From Lachnospiraceae bacterium (GTDB lineage Bacteria; Bacteroidota; Bacteroidia; Bacteroidales; Muribaculaceae): DNA of 64,000 nt. Under the pieces are notes generated by a model, which saw only the letters and a list, made by a program, of their open reading frames with translations, ran no database searches and was not told the origin of the DNA. Location of the stretch: assembly GCA_023663655.1 (NCBI GenBank), contig JAMPGZ010000007.1, positions 28,297 to 92,296 of the forward strand, in the 5' to 3' direction. The stretch's first letter is position 1; each line of letters opens with the position of its first letter. The position numbers and the translations under genes are program-made. Positions 1 to 8,477 of the stretch are shown here, piece after piece.

Positions 1-760
1 CCGGAACCACATCCTCGATTTTCTTTCTATCCATATTCCGAGTCATCTCCAATGGCAATTCTTTGGTATAATAACCTCTCGTTCGACCCCAACTGCCGTC
101 CGACATTTTGTATTCCCCATTCCTATAGAATCCCCATATACGGAATTCTTTTATCAGGAAACGGCAATATTTATACTCATCGCTATCCACTTCATCAAAA
201 AGACCACTATCGGCATTTGCCGTAAAATTAATCTTATTGAGCAGAGGAGTAAAACCTAACCGGAGGTTGCCGTTGGCTCCGATTCCATCGCCCGACAGTT
301 CTCCGTTTTCAGCCTTGACCAAGGAATGAGCCTCATACAGCGGCTCCAATCCCGTCTTGCATTCGTGAGTAATTGTCGTAAACCAGTCGCCGAGTTTGTC
401 ATATTCTTTATTATAGGGGAAATATCCGCGAAACTCCACCGTACCGTTCACGTGCCAATATTTGAGTGGCGAGTAGGTCCATGATGAACCGTCGAACGAT
501 ACAAGCTGATTGTGCATGAAATTGGATACAAAGGGTGTCGCGCCGGCATCGCTTTGGGGCTTGTAGCAAGCAAACACTCCAACCCCGTCGCCTGTGCCGA
601 ACACAGCGGGAGAAGCAGCTCTTGAGGGAAAACCGTCCCTCGGAGCCTCAACGGAAAATTTTATAGCACGTGCGTCGGTAATCTCCTCACCGGCTTCAGA
701 GCAACTGAAAAGCAACGCGGCAAGCGACAACCCTATAACTATATATCTAAATATTTTCAT
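1..760 (-). CDS. fimbrillin-family lipoprotein, 3' end beyond the window
   Basis: A minus-strand reading frame runs from an ATG at 760 off the left edge, giving the first 253 residues. The N-terminus is a lipoprotein signal (MKIFRYIVIGLSLAALLFSC, lipid-attached Cys at about residue 20). The mature part has features of Bacteroidales fimbrillins: an acidic start, a GDGVGVF segment, MHNQLVSFDGSSW and a YFPYN segment. It should be an outer-membrane-anchored fimbrial subunit, probably a minor or tip subunit. It is the most distal visible gene of the fimbrial operon, 54 nt after the preceding fimbrillin. The C-terminus cannot be seen, so the exact Pfam subfamily is open. Confidence 0.8.
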   Translation of the reverse strand, partial: MKIFRYIVIGLSLAALLFSCSEAGEEITDARAIKFSVEAPRDGFPSRAASPAVFGTGDGVGVFACYKPQSDAGATPFVSNFMHNQLVSFDGSSWTYSPLKYWHVNGTVEFRGYFPYNKEYDKLGDWFTTITHECKTGLEPLYEAHSLVKAENGELSGDGIGANGNLRLGFTPLLNKINFTANADSGLFDEVDSDEYKYCRFLIKEFRIWGFYRNGEYKMSDGSWGRTRGYYTKELPLEMTRNMDRKKIEDVVP

Positions 761-814
761 GTCAATATCTCAGTTTTAGAGATTTTCGATTCTCTTTCGG
801 CTACAAGCCTACAC

Positions 815-1918
815 TCATTGTTTCTCTTCCGGCTTCCAATCGGTTTCAGATTCTTCCCAATCAGTAATGACCGGATCCACATCAACCGATTTAAGACCTA
901 AACGCAGAGTGAACCAGTAGGCTTTCCCCGTTTCAAAATTGAAATCAAATGCAGTGGTGATCTCATTGTTGATTGTAATTCCGCCGGCAGCGAGATTATC
1001 ATCGACAGTCGCAACATCGTAGTTCACGGTAATAGCTACCGGCACAGCCTTATTTGACGGAATGAGCATAAGATACTTTCCATTTGCCGTCAGATTGGAC
1101 ATCTTTGTCCCGGCGGCATTGGTTATCACATTGCTGCCTGCGATGAAATCCCCGGTTTCAAACGGATATTCCATCTTTTCAGCCACTATGTTTTCCCACT
1201 TGCCTGAAGCCAAATTCAAGTCGCCCGAAGAGCCAAGCGATGATGACGAGAATACCACACTGTTGATTGTGAGAGTCGTGGCAGCATCGATAACCTCATC
1301 GGCAACGATCCGGAAGCCAACTCTCGACAACGCGTGCCTGAAATTGAACTGCACCTGAGCAACCCTCTCGAGATTGACTGTTTTTTCAGCATCGGCATAA
1401 AGAAAATCAATCTGCTTATCAACATCAATATCCATCTTGAAAGTCACTTTCGGACTTCCCGACACCTCCTTATCGGTAATCCCGGTAATTCCGGTCTTAC
1501 CAAACGTGGCTGCATGAGGAGCATACGCAAAAAACGACACCTTACCCCCAGGCCAGGATTTATCCTGATCATAAGACCAAGAACCTGCACCGACAGCACC
1601 CGAACTTGCAGCTTTCCACCACACTTTCTGATTGTACATGAAATCGGAGGTAAAACCCTCGGTGGCATCGGGATTGAAATCATCAGCGCCTGTATTGGAG
1701 GCAAACACGCCGAAGCCCATCTTTTTTAAGTCATCGATATTTGCCACCGAAGCGCGCGACTCGTATGCGTCGCTTATGTAGGCGCCAAACACGATAGAAT
1801 TACCGTTGCCATAATCAGGCTCATCGCCTTCACCGGAGCAACTGCTCAGTGAAAGCGCCGCAAAAACGGTCAACGCTATCCATCCGTTGGTTTTATGTTG
1901 ATATTTCAGCTTATACAT
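815..1918 (-). CDS. fimbrillin-family (Mfa-like) lipoprotein
   Basis: The protein has 367 residues and a lipoprotein signal ending in LSLSSC (Cys at about 28). The mature region has the usual Mfa-like/FimA layout: a GFGVFAS segment, MYNQKVWW, VSFFAYAPH, an LSRVGFRI strand, and an acidic C-terminus with a conserved-looking TDWEESE. Fimbrillins of this type are exported as lipoproteins and, in Porphyromonas, assembled after Arg-gingipain cleavage by donor-strand exchange. The gene lies 21 nt downstream of a DUF5119-type gene, so co-transcription is likely. Whether it is a structural or accessory subunit cannot be decided from sequence alone. Confidence 0.85.
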   Translation of the reverse strand: MYKLKYQHKTNGWIALTVFAALSLSSCSGEGDEPDYGNGNSIVFGAYISDAYESRASVANIDDLKKMGFGVFASNTGADDFNPDATEGFTSDFMYNQKVWWKAASSGAVGAGSWSYDQDKSWPGGKVSFFAYAPHAATFGKTGITGITDKEVSGSPKVTFKMDIDVDKQIDFLYADAEKTVNLERVAQVQFNFRHALSRVGFRIVADEVIDAATTLTINSVVFSSSSLGSSGDLNLASGKWENIVAEKMEYPFETGDFIAGSNVITNAAGTKMSNLTANGKYLMLIPSNKAVPVAITVNYDVATVDDNLAAGGITINNEITTAFDFNFETGKAYWFTLRLGLKSVDVDPVITDWEESETDWKPEEKQ

Positions 1919-1939
1919 ACTCTTTTCTGAAAAACAATT

Positions 1940-2974
1940 TTATATCGGCATATTGAAATCGATATGCTCATCCCAATCGTTGAACCACACATCGACTCCG
2001 CCTCCGTTGCCACTGTATGGCGGCAATGCCGGATCGAGCCGCAATTCAAGATAGAGGTCGAGATTGTCACCCCTGCCCGCAGCTGCGGGTACCGGCTCTT
2101 TGATAAGATGCCCCACCGGGATATCATATCTCTTGACTGTTTTACCGTCGGCAAGCAATGCCTGGATTTCAAGCCGATTTTCCTCAGGCGTTCCATTATG
2201 GTTTGCCGGCAATCCGAAACATCGCACATCGGCTTTTACAAGCCCTTCTCCCTGCAAAGATGATGAGCGGGAGCATATCCAATCATCAGCTTCCACGAGG
2301 TGAGTCACTGTCACAGTATTATCATTGGGCGAATCGGCGACAAAACGCCGTCCTGCAGCAAAACCGCTTATTGCTCCACGCACGGCAAGCAGATTGCCTA
2401 TATTGTCGATGTGAACAGTCACATGAAGTGTGTAGATTATATTCTTCGGGCGAAGTGTCCCTATGACTTTCACGTCATCAGCAACCGGATCAACGGCAGT
2501 TGTCATGATTGTGTCAACCGCAAGCCATTCGGGTTGACCGGCTACATAACTGTCGCTTCCGGCAACACCGTCATACCATTTTGACGGAGCAGATTCATCA
2601 GCATACGCCTCGGCGGTCTCCACATCGTCAAGTCCACGGAAGCTGATGTTGACAAACTCCTCTTCGGTGAGATTGAACACAGTTGCCCAATGCCGTCCCG
2701 AAGAAAGACGAGAAGTGATGCCGGTGACATCATTGTCAATCACCTGCACCATATCTCCGGTTTCAATGTGATGAAACAATACAGTCATTCCCGCAGGCAC
2801 GCTCTTTCCGTAGCCGCTCCAGTCGACCTCGATGCGTGAGAGTGATTTTTTTTCGTCACTATCTACTGTGTCATCACATGATGTGAAACTAACACACAAC
2901 ACAACAAGCATGGAGCGCAACCAATAATTGCACCACCATGCTTGAAGTCTGTATTGTGAGTCGAGAACAACCAT
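1940..2974 (-). CDS. DUF5119-type fimbrial lipoprotein
   Basis: The protein has 344 residues. The signal is long (about 33 residues, ending SFTSC), and an internal Met at about residue 22 could be the true start. The sequence IEVDWSGYGKSVPAGMTVLF followed by a strand-rich region is typical of DUF5119 proteins, which occur as accessory subunits in Bacteroides fimbrial operons. The C-terminal half has alternating strands ending in VWFNDWDEHIDF. It follows the major-subunit-like fimbrillin gene by 10 nt. DUF5119 is related in role to FimB/Mfa2 anchors; an anchor or minor-subunit role is inference. Confidence 0.75.
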   Translation of the reverse strand: MVVLDSQYRLQAWWCNYWLRSMLVVLCVSFTSCDDTVDSDEKKSLSRIEVDWSGYGKSVPAGMTVLFHHIETGDMVQVIDNDVTGITSRLSSGRHWATVFNLTEEEFVNISFRGLDDVETAEAYADESAPSKWYDGVAGSDSYVAGQPEWLAVDTIMTTAVDPVADDVKVIGTLRPKNIIYTLHVTVHIDNIGNLLAVRGAISGFAAGRRFVADSPNDNTVTVTHLVEADDWICSRSSSLQGEGLVKADVRCFGLPANHNGTPEENRLEIQALLADGKTVKRYDIPVGHLIKEPVPAAAGRGDNLDLYLELRLDPALPPYSGNGGGVDVWFNDWDEHIDFNMPI

Positions 2975-2984
2975 CTATTGAAGG

Positions 2985-4262
2985 TTAGTTCATCGGAGTC
3001 TCAAGATCCTCTTGAGGATTATCGTCGCTAGTCCAGTCAGAAACAGTCACGCTGAATGTGATGGGATCGTCAAGCACCGGATGGCCGGGTTTTTTGTCAT
3101 CGGGGCGTTTCTCACCTTCAGGAATTCCATCAGGAAGTGGTTCAGGAGGATAAACACCGGCACCACTGTTTCTACCGCAGAATTCAAGAGTGTACACATA
3201 TTTCTTGCCGGGAAGCCATGTGCCTTCGATGGGAACACATGAATAGCCATAGGCATCTTCCTTGAATGTGTGTCGACCACTCTCATCACTTGTGACAGGG
3301 AACAATTGGTGAACGTGACCAACAACCGTAGTGCCATCTGAACCATATAGAGGACCTACAGCAGTATCATTGTCAGTAGCATCAAATTCATGCTCGGTCT
3401 CTACTCGGCAAAGGACCAAAATATAAGCTCCAGGCTTAGCGTCTCGAGCACTTGAAGATATATCAGAAGCCTCCATAAGGTTTTCAAACACATACTTGTT
3501 GAAAGTCTGCGGAAGCAACATCAGACTTGAAGTATTGGCCTTATTGCCAATAACATCTATACCGGCACCCAATCTTGTAGGTTCTCCAAGCAAACGACCA
3601 TAGTTCGCTAAAGTATTGGTTCTCCATCCCATATAGTCATCTTGGTCTTCACCGAAAATAAATTCGCCCTTTGAATCTACATTTACAATCCAAGCTCCTT
3701 TTACCTTGACTACACGACCCTTTTCGTAGCCATCACCCTTTTTAATCTTTACCTCAATCTGCGACAAAGCGTGACGGAAAACTAGTGGCACCTGCATACC
3801 GCTTGTATTATCGCGCTCAGCTCTGGTATATGCCACCACAAGATCTTTATGATCCTTACCACCATTCACCATATCTGAAGCAACAGTGAAATTAGACAAT
3901 GTCTGCGCTTCTACAGTAAAGTTAGGCTTTATCTCAATATTTTCCGGACCGTATGCCCAAAAGCTGATTCTTTTGACATCCATCGGCCAGGTGATTTTAC
4001 TTTCAAGCTCATAATCTCCGCCACCTGTTGATTTCTTTTTTGCCATAAGACCTTTGATAAACAGATTGGAGTAACCTTCGGCATCGGCATAAACCTTGAA
4101 ACTGTTAAGATTTTCAAGATTTGTCTCAGTTGCACGGCTCACTTTTGTAGTGAATGTGATTTCTTCACCGGAGTAGATCTCTTTCAGCTCGTCATTAGTA
4201 CATGAAACAAGCCCGAGAGCAACTACAGAAGCAAGACTTAGAAGTTTTGTTTTCGATTTCAT
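2985..4262 (-). CDS. fimbrillin-family (FimA/Mfa1-like) lipoprotein, probable structural subunit
   Basis: The protein has 425 residues with lipoprotein signal MKSKTKLLSLASVVALGLVSC. The region that follows (EEITFTTKVSRATETNLENL) contains an Arg after a strand, where the fimbrillin propeptide cleavage site usually lies. Later features are ITWPMDVKRISFWAYGP, FRHALSQIEVKIKKG and a C-terminal FSVTVSDWTSDD strand. FRHALSQ is a strong fimbrillin signature. It is the longest fimbrillin of the operon and the best candidate for the shaft subunit (inference). The 66 nt gap upstream is the largest inside the operon and could hold an extra promoter, though I see no clear one. Confidence 0.85.
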   Translation of the reverse strand: MKSKTKLLSLASVVALGLVSCTNDELKEIYSGEEITFTTKVSRATETNLENLNSFKVYADAEGYSNLFIKGLMAKKKSTGGGDYELESKITWPMDVKRISFWAYGPENIEIKPNFTVEAQTLSNFTVASDMVNGGKDHKDLVVAYTRAERDNTSGMQVPLVFRHALSQIEVKIKKGDGYEKGRVVKVKGAWIVNVDSKGEFIFGEDQDDYMGWRTNTLANYGRLLGEPTRLGAGIDVIGNKANTSSLMLLPQTFNKYVFENLMEASDISSSARDAKPGAYILVLCRVETEHEFDATDNDTAVGPLYGSDGTTVVGHVHQLFPVTSDESGRHTFKEDAYGYSCVPIEGTWLPGKKYVYTLEFCGRNSGAGVYPPEPLPDGIPEGEKRPDDKKPGHPVLDDPITFSVTVSDWTSDDNPQEDLETPMN

Positions 4263-4328
4263 GATTCTTATTTTAATTTGACAAATTTATTTCTATAGCA
4301 TCTTGATATCCACATCCTCCGCTTCACC

Positions 4329-5222
4329 CTAGTCGTCAATCGCAGGGGTGACGGTTTCGCCTTCTTTAGGCAGGGTGAGCCCATCGATCCTGATGTAGAT
4401 ATTCTTGTCGTCGGGAGCATTATGCACCTGATCGGTTACCTCAAAGTTGAAATAGACCTTGCCCGATGTGTAGATTGACAGAATGTGGGGCACGGCATTG
4501 TCATCAGGACAGTGACCGAATGTCAAGAACCGAGCTTCGATAGTCCTGTCGTCCTTACGGTCGACCGAGAACGGCACTGTCACCGGTTTTCCGGCTGCGG
4601 CACTGCGGCTTATATTAAGGCGCTCAGACAAACCCGACAAAGCGGCACTGATGTCCATGTTGTCACGCAGATTCTCGACATTGACCACCTCGACGGTGTA
4701 GTGAGCGGTTGCCTCCTCGGGATATAATTCCAGCACCTGCCCTTTCTTGTCGCGCTCGACCATTATATACTCGTGTTTTCCTGCCCACACTGTTTCGGCA
4801 GTAGCTTTCACAGGCTCTTTAGCCGAAACCTCGGGACGCGGCGGCGCCTTCATGTCACGCGACATCGGAGCCAACAGCGATTCATCATTAGTGATGAGCC
4901 CATAGAGGTCATAGTTGTCTATATCCTCATTTACGGTTTCCATCTCCCCATTATGGAAGAGAACCTTGTACTCACCCTCCTCAACCTTGACTATGCCGCC
5001 ATCGCGCGAGGAAAATTCTCGGCGGGCGACGTGCTTGCCGTCAAGCGAGAAGAAGTTTACGACCATTGTGTTGGGGTCGGCATCGGGTGCCGCATCCCAT
5101 TTGAATTTTACGTTTATCTCAACGCTATGACCATGGTCATAGCACAAGTCCTTGTGCTCGCAGCCTGTCATGGCAACAGCACAACTGAAGATGAGGAGAA
5201 GACGGGAAATGACGGAATTCAT
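4329..5222 (-). CDS. DUF5119-type (FimB/Mfa2-like) lipoprotein
   Basis: The protein has 297 residues with a lipoprotein signal ending MTGC. The segment right after the lipid Cys (EHKDLCYDHGH) and the following VKFKWDAAPDADPNTM are hallmarks of DUF5119/FimB-Mfa2-type proteins, which anchor fimbriae in the outer membrane and limit their length in Porphyromonas. Its ATG overlaps the stop codon of the upstream DUF3575 gene by 4 nt (ATGA), so translational coupling is likely. It is the first lipoprotein of the operon and a plausible anchor (inference). Confidence 0.8.
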   Translation of the reverse strand: MNSVISRLLLIFSCAVAMTGCEHKDLCYDHGHSVEINVKFKWDAAPDADPNTMVVNFFSLDGKHVARREFSSRDGGIVKVEEGEYKVLFHNGEMETVNEDIDNYDLYGLITNDESLLAPMSRDMKAPPRPEVSAKEPVKATAETVWAGKHEYIMVERDKKGQVLELYPEEATAHYTVEVVNVENLRDNMDISAALSGLSERLNISRSAAAGKPVTVPFSVDRKDDRTIEARFLTFGHCPDDNAVPHILSIYTSGKVYFNFEVTDQVHNAPDDKNIYIRIDGLTLPKEGETVTPAIDD

Positions 5223-6496
5223 CGCTCACCTCCTTTCCTATGCTTCAAGCTGCCGATGTACCACACCAACGACACCTCAGCCTTGGTGGGTCCGAACCAG
5301 TTAAGACGGTGGGTGGAATCCCACACGTAGCAACCATCGGCAGGATGATATTTCTTATATTCGCCACCAAGATAGCCGAATCCTATCGTGAAGTCGATAT
5401 TGATGCGGGAGCTCACCGGAAGCGAGTAGCCGTATGACACACCGGCACCCCATGTCCAGCGACCACCCTGATAGCCCTTGCCGCCAAACTCGAAATCATA
5501 GGTCAGCATCTGACCATAGACACCCACATGATGCCCTGAGAGCAACTGACGATTCCGCGAGCCAAACCATCGGCGCACACCAAGCTCACCGCCATACACG
5601 CGCCAGTAACGGTGACGAACATTACGGCTCCACCACGCATACATCCATGAAGCTTCAACCGACCAGTCGCGACCCAATGGAACGGTAATGCCGAGATTTG
5701 GTATCATAGCGGCATCATAGAGAAGATTGGTAGTGACGGCAAACGGAAACATCTTTCCATGCTCTGCCCCATCCTCGTAATCCATGACCGGAACCGGCGG
5801 AGCAATCGCCACCGTATCAGCCACGGCAATCATGTCAGATGATTGATCGACAGTCGATGTGCTGTCAGCCGATGTGCTGTCAGTCGCTATATCAACCGAT
5901 GGTTGAGCGGGAAGTATCTCCCTTTCCCATATCACATCGGCACGTGCCATTCGCAATGGCGGGAAAGTATTTTTTTGTAGATAATTGTAGACGCTCCGTG
6001 GCAAAATCTGCCATAATTGCCGCTTTGAGCCATGACCTGAGCCGGCGGCATCAATGCGCTTGACGGCTTCTTTCATGTCGCTTCTAACGGAAAACACACT
6101 GTCAGTGTGCATTTTTTCAGTCAGCCCCTCCCAGTCGGCGCCAATAGAACTTATCTGTATCAAAGAATCGGAACAGAGGCTCAATGACGAAATCCATTCG
6201 GCAAGACTTTCCGCCCTGCGCCGTGAAAGCTTATCATTGTAGGAAGAGAGACCTTCGGGGGAAGCCGCTCCGCTGATGCGTATGGATTTTATGACCGCCG
6301 GCAATGAATCACACGCCATGACGCTATCCATTCTTGCGGCAAACTCTTTGAGAGCCTTGCCGTTATCATAAAGTTCCGTATTAATTTTATCGCCGCTCTT
6401 AGGGAAATATACGCACACAGAATCAGTGTATTGCCATGCCCATGCTGCACAGAAATTCACCACTATAGCCAAAGACAATATTGTTCTGCACTTCAT
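5219..6496 (-). CDS. DUF3575 protein with N-terminal OmpA-like region, first gene of the fimbrial operon
   Basis: The protein has 425 residues. After a signal peptide (MKCRTILSLAIVVNFCAAWA) comes a periplasmic part resembling an OmpA-like peptidoglycan-binding domain (IKSIRISGAASPEG, LSRRRAESLAEW). A linker rich in Asp/Ser/Thr contains an ADSTSADSTS repeat. The C-terminal half (about 250-425) is a DUF3575 outer-membrane barrel: VTTNLLYDAAMIPNLGITVPLG, WSVEASWMYAWW. DUF3575 proteins occur at the head of Bacteroidales fimbrial operons. It overlaps the next gene by 4 nt. Its role may be export or anchoring of fimbriae (inference). Confidence 0.8.
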   Translation of the reverse strand: MKCRTILSLAIVVNFCAAWAWQYTDSVCVYFPKSGDKINTELYDNGKALKEFAARMDSVMACDSLPAVIKSIRISGAASPEGLSSYNDKLSRRRAESLAEWISSLSLCSDSLIQISSIGADWEGLTEKMHTDSVFSVRSDMKEAVKRIDAAGSGHGSKRQLWQILPRSVYNYLQKNTFPPLRMARADVIWEREILPAQPSVDIATDSTSADSTSTVDQSSDMIAVADTVAIAPPVPVMDYEDGAEHGKMFPFAVTTNLLYDAAMIPNLGITVPLGRDWSVEASWMYAWWSRNVRHRYWRVYGGELGVRRWFGSRNRQLLSGHHVGVYGQMLTYDFEFGGKGYQGGRWTWGAGVSYGYSLPVSSRINIDFTIGFGYLGGEYKKYHPADGCYVWDSTHRLNWFGPTKAEVSLVWYIGSLKHRKGGER

Positions 6497-6527
6497 TATT
6501 AAACCTGAGTATGTGTTATTCCCGCTG

Positions 6528-6535
6528 CAAAATTA
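6528..6535 (-). promoter_or_regulatory. possible -7 element of the fimbrial operon
   Basis: The minus strand reads TAATTTTG, matching the Bacteroidetes -7 consensus TAnnTTTG, about 30 nt upstream of the DUF3575 start. A TTG lies 16 nt further upstream, closer than the usual 19-21 nt, so the -33 element is weak. The surrounding 100 nt are very AT-rich. I see no invertible-repeat pair around it. Confidence 0.4.
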
Positions 6536-6722
6536 TATCTTTTTATCTTAACAATTGTACAAATTAGACACAAATTATCAATATTTAACACATTTAACAC
6601 ACAAAATCAACAACTTTTTGCCAAAAGCGTGTTAATCAGAGTATAACAGTAATTTTTCATGCCCAAAATCTTGGTTCAGCGCGAACAGCCATGCAACACT
6701 AACCACTATTGGCTACAAAAAA

Positions 6723-6751
6723 ATGCCGCGCACTGTGAAGTGACGCGGCAT
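6723..6751 (-). terminator. intrinsic terminator after rubrerythrin
   Basis: ATGCCGCG and CGCGGCAT form an 8-bp perfect stem with a 13-nt loop. On the minus strand it is followed directly by a run of seven T. It lies 25 nt past the rubrerythrin stop codon. Confidence 0.85.
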
Positions 6752-6775
6752 CATCAGCTTAAAGAAGCTCTTATA

Positions 6776-7330
6776 TTATTTCTTTGCGAAATGACGGTTG
6801 TAAAGACCTTGGAAACCTTGACCGTGACGAGCTTCGTCCTTTGCCATTTCATGAACGGTGTCATGGATAGCGTCGAGGTTAAGTTCTTTAGCACGACGAG
6901 CGATGCGCATCTTGTCGGCATTCGCGCCTGCTTCAGCAGCCATACGCTTTTCAAGGTTGGTCTTGGTGTCCCAAACGTGTTCGCCAAGAAGTTCAGCAAA
7001 TTTTGCTGCGTGTTCAGCTTCCTCAAAAGCGTAACGCTTGAAAGCCTCGGCAACATCAGGATAGCCTTCACGGTCAGCCTGACAAGACATGGCGAGATAC
7101 ATACCTACCTCCATGCATTCACCATTAAAGTGGGCGGTAAGGTCCTCTTTCATTTGATCATCGGTATCTTTAGCCACGCCGATTTCATGCTCAGTCACGA
7201 ATTGAAGAAGAGGATTGTCTTCCAGTTCCTTAAACTTGCTTGCAGGAGCGCCGCAAAGAGGACACTTTTCGGGAGCTTCATCACCTTCATGAACGTAACC
7301 GCATACGGTACAGATAAATTTCTTTTTCAT
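6776..7330 (-). CDS. rbr: reverse rubrerythrin (rubredoxin + ferritin-like diiron), peroxide detoxification
   Basis: The protein has 184 residues. An N-terminal rubredoxin-like domain (CTVCGY at 8-13 and CPLCGAP at about 24) is followed by a ferritin-like four-helix domain with the diiron ligands [22 protein letters not shown] and [10 protein letters not shown]. Domain order is reversed compared with classical rubrerythrin. Such proteins reduce hydrogen peroxide in the cytoplasm of anaerobes. It is monocistronic, with its own terminator. About 60 nt upstream the minus strand has TACATTTG, a possible -7 element inside an interrupted inverted repeat (GTTAC/GTAAC at 7387-7400), which could be a redox-regulator site (inference). 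Confidence 0.92.
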   Translation of the reverse strand: MKKKFICTVCGYVHEGDEAPEKCPLCGAPASKFKELEDNPLLQFVTEHEIGVAKDTDDQMKEDLTAHFNGECMEVGMYLAMSCQADREGYPDVAEAFKRYAFEEAEHAAKFAELLGEHVWDTKTNLEKRMAAEAGANADKMRIARRAKELNLDAIHDTVHEMAKDEARHGQGFQGLYNRHFAKK

Positions 7331-7424
7331 TTTAATCTAATTTTAAGTTTCGCTATATTTATATATTCTTGAATCTTGGTTCAATGTTACAAATGTAACC
7401 AAAAAAAATCAATTACCAAGAAAA

Positions 7425-8405
7425 TTAACTCACATTAGCTATCAACACTCCTAAATATGCCAGATAGACAATAAACATTAACGCTCCTTCAATACGGGTG
7501 ATGGTGCGGCTCTTTATAATCCAGCCAAACAACCAGAACAGAACCGATGCTCCCATGAGGGTGAGAAGGTCGAAATTGCCTATGCTTCCGAACGACAGCG
7601 GACGTATCGTAGCCGATGCCCCGAGCACAAGAAATATGTTGAAAATGTTGCTTCCTATCACATTGCCCAAAGCTATGCCGGTTTTACCTTTCAGGGCGGC
7701 GGCTACCGATGTGGCAAGCTCGGGTAGCGATGTGCCCGCCGCAACAATTGTCAAGCCTATTATAGCCTCGCTCACTCCAAGTCCACGGGCTATGCCTGAA
7801 GCTCCGGCAACAAAACGATCACCACCATAAATGAGAGCGGCAAGCCCTCCTATCACCCATAGAATAGATTTGAGCATGGTCATAGGCTTTTTCTGCGACG
7901 CTTCCTCCGATGCCGGATCGGAGGCTCCATCAGTATTTTTAGCTTGCGAGAATGTGTAACGCATGAAAATGGCGAAAAACAGCAGCAACACAATACCGTC
8001 GACGCGGTTGAGCGCCATCCCGGGAGCATCGTCAAGAAACGGTCCGTTGCCCATGACAAGAAGCACAAGCGATGAAAGCGCCACGAGCGGAATCTCGTTT
8101 GTCATAATGCTGCGGGTGATCACTATCGGCACTATCATCGCCGTGACGCCTATGATGACGAGCGTGTTGAAAAGGTTGCTTCCCACCACATTGCCAATGG
8201 CGAGCTCGGCGCTGCCGTTGATTGCCGAAACAATGCTTATGACAAGCTCAGGAGCCGATGTGCCGAACGCCACTACCGTCAACCCCACCACAAGATCACT
8301 TATGCCGAAACGTCGGGCTATGGAGGAAGCGCCGTCGGTGAGAGCGTTTGCCCCGGCAAGTATAAGCACAAGACCTATCACTAAAAATACAGAATCTATC
8401 AACAT
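7425..8405 (-). CDS. yrbG: calcium/sodium antiporter, CaCA family (YrbG-like)
   Basis: The protein has 326 residues, about ten hydrophobic segments and no signal peptide. Two inverted-topology halves each carry the exchanger alpha-repeat: GTSAPELVISIVSA with GNVVGSNLFN in the first half, and GTSLPELATSVAAA with GNVIGSNIFN in the second. The Glu of each APEL/LPEL motif is the expected ion ligand. A hydrophilic loop (about 155-175) separates the halves. It exchanges Na+ for Ca2+ across the inner membrane. It is 72 nt upstream (in position) of the pnp terminator and seems to be an independent unit. Confidence 0.9.
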   Translation of the reverse strand: MLIDSVFLVIGLVLILAGANALTDGASSIARRFGISDLVVGLTVVAFGTSAPELVISIVSAINGSAELAIGNVVGSNLFNTLVIIGVTAMIVPIVITRSIMTNEIPLVALSSLVLLVMGNGPFLDDAPGMALNRVDGIVLLLFFAIFMRYTFSQAKNTDGASDPASEEASQKKPMTMLKSILWVIGGLAALIYGGDRFVAGASGIARGLGVSEAIIGLTIVAAGTSLPELATSVAAALKGKTGIALGNVIGSNIFNIFLVLGASATIRPLSFGSIGNFDLLTLMGASVLFWLFGWIIKSRTITRIEGALMFIVYLAYLGVLIANVS

Positions 8406-8427
8406 ATCATCCTTCGGTTAAAATAAA

Positions 8428-8456
8428 AAGTGAGGATACACATGGCATCCTCACTT
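8428..8456 (-). terminator. terminator of pnp
   Basis: AAGTGAGGAT and ATCCTCACTT form a 10-bp perfect stem with a 9-nt loop. On the minus strand it is followed by TTTTTATTTT. It lies 22 nt past the pnp stop codon. Confidence 0.9.
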
Positions 8457-8477
8457 ATAACAAATTTCTTGCGGAAA

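Noticed and set aside
6659..7372. Long plus-strand ORF over the rubrerythrin gene
   Set aside because: It is antisense to a clear rubrerythrin with intact metal motifs.
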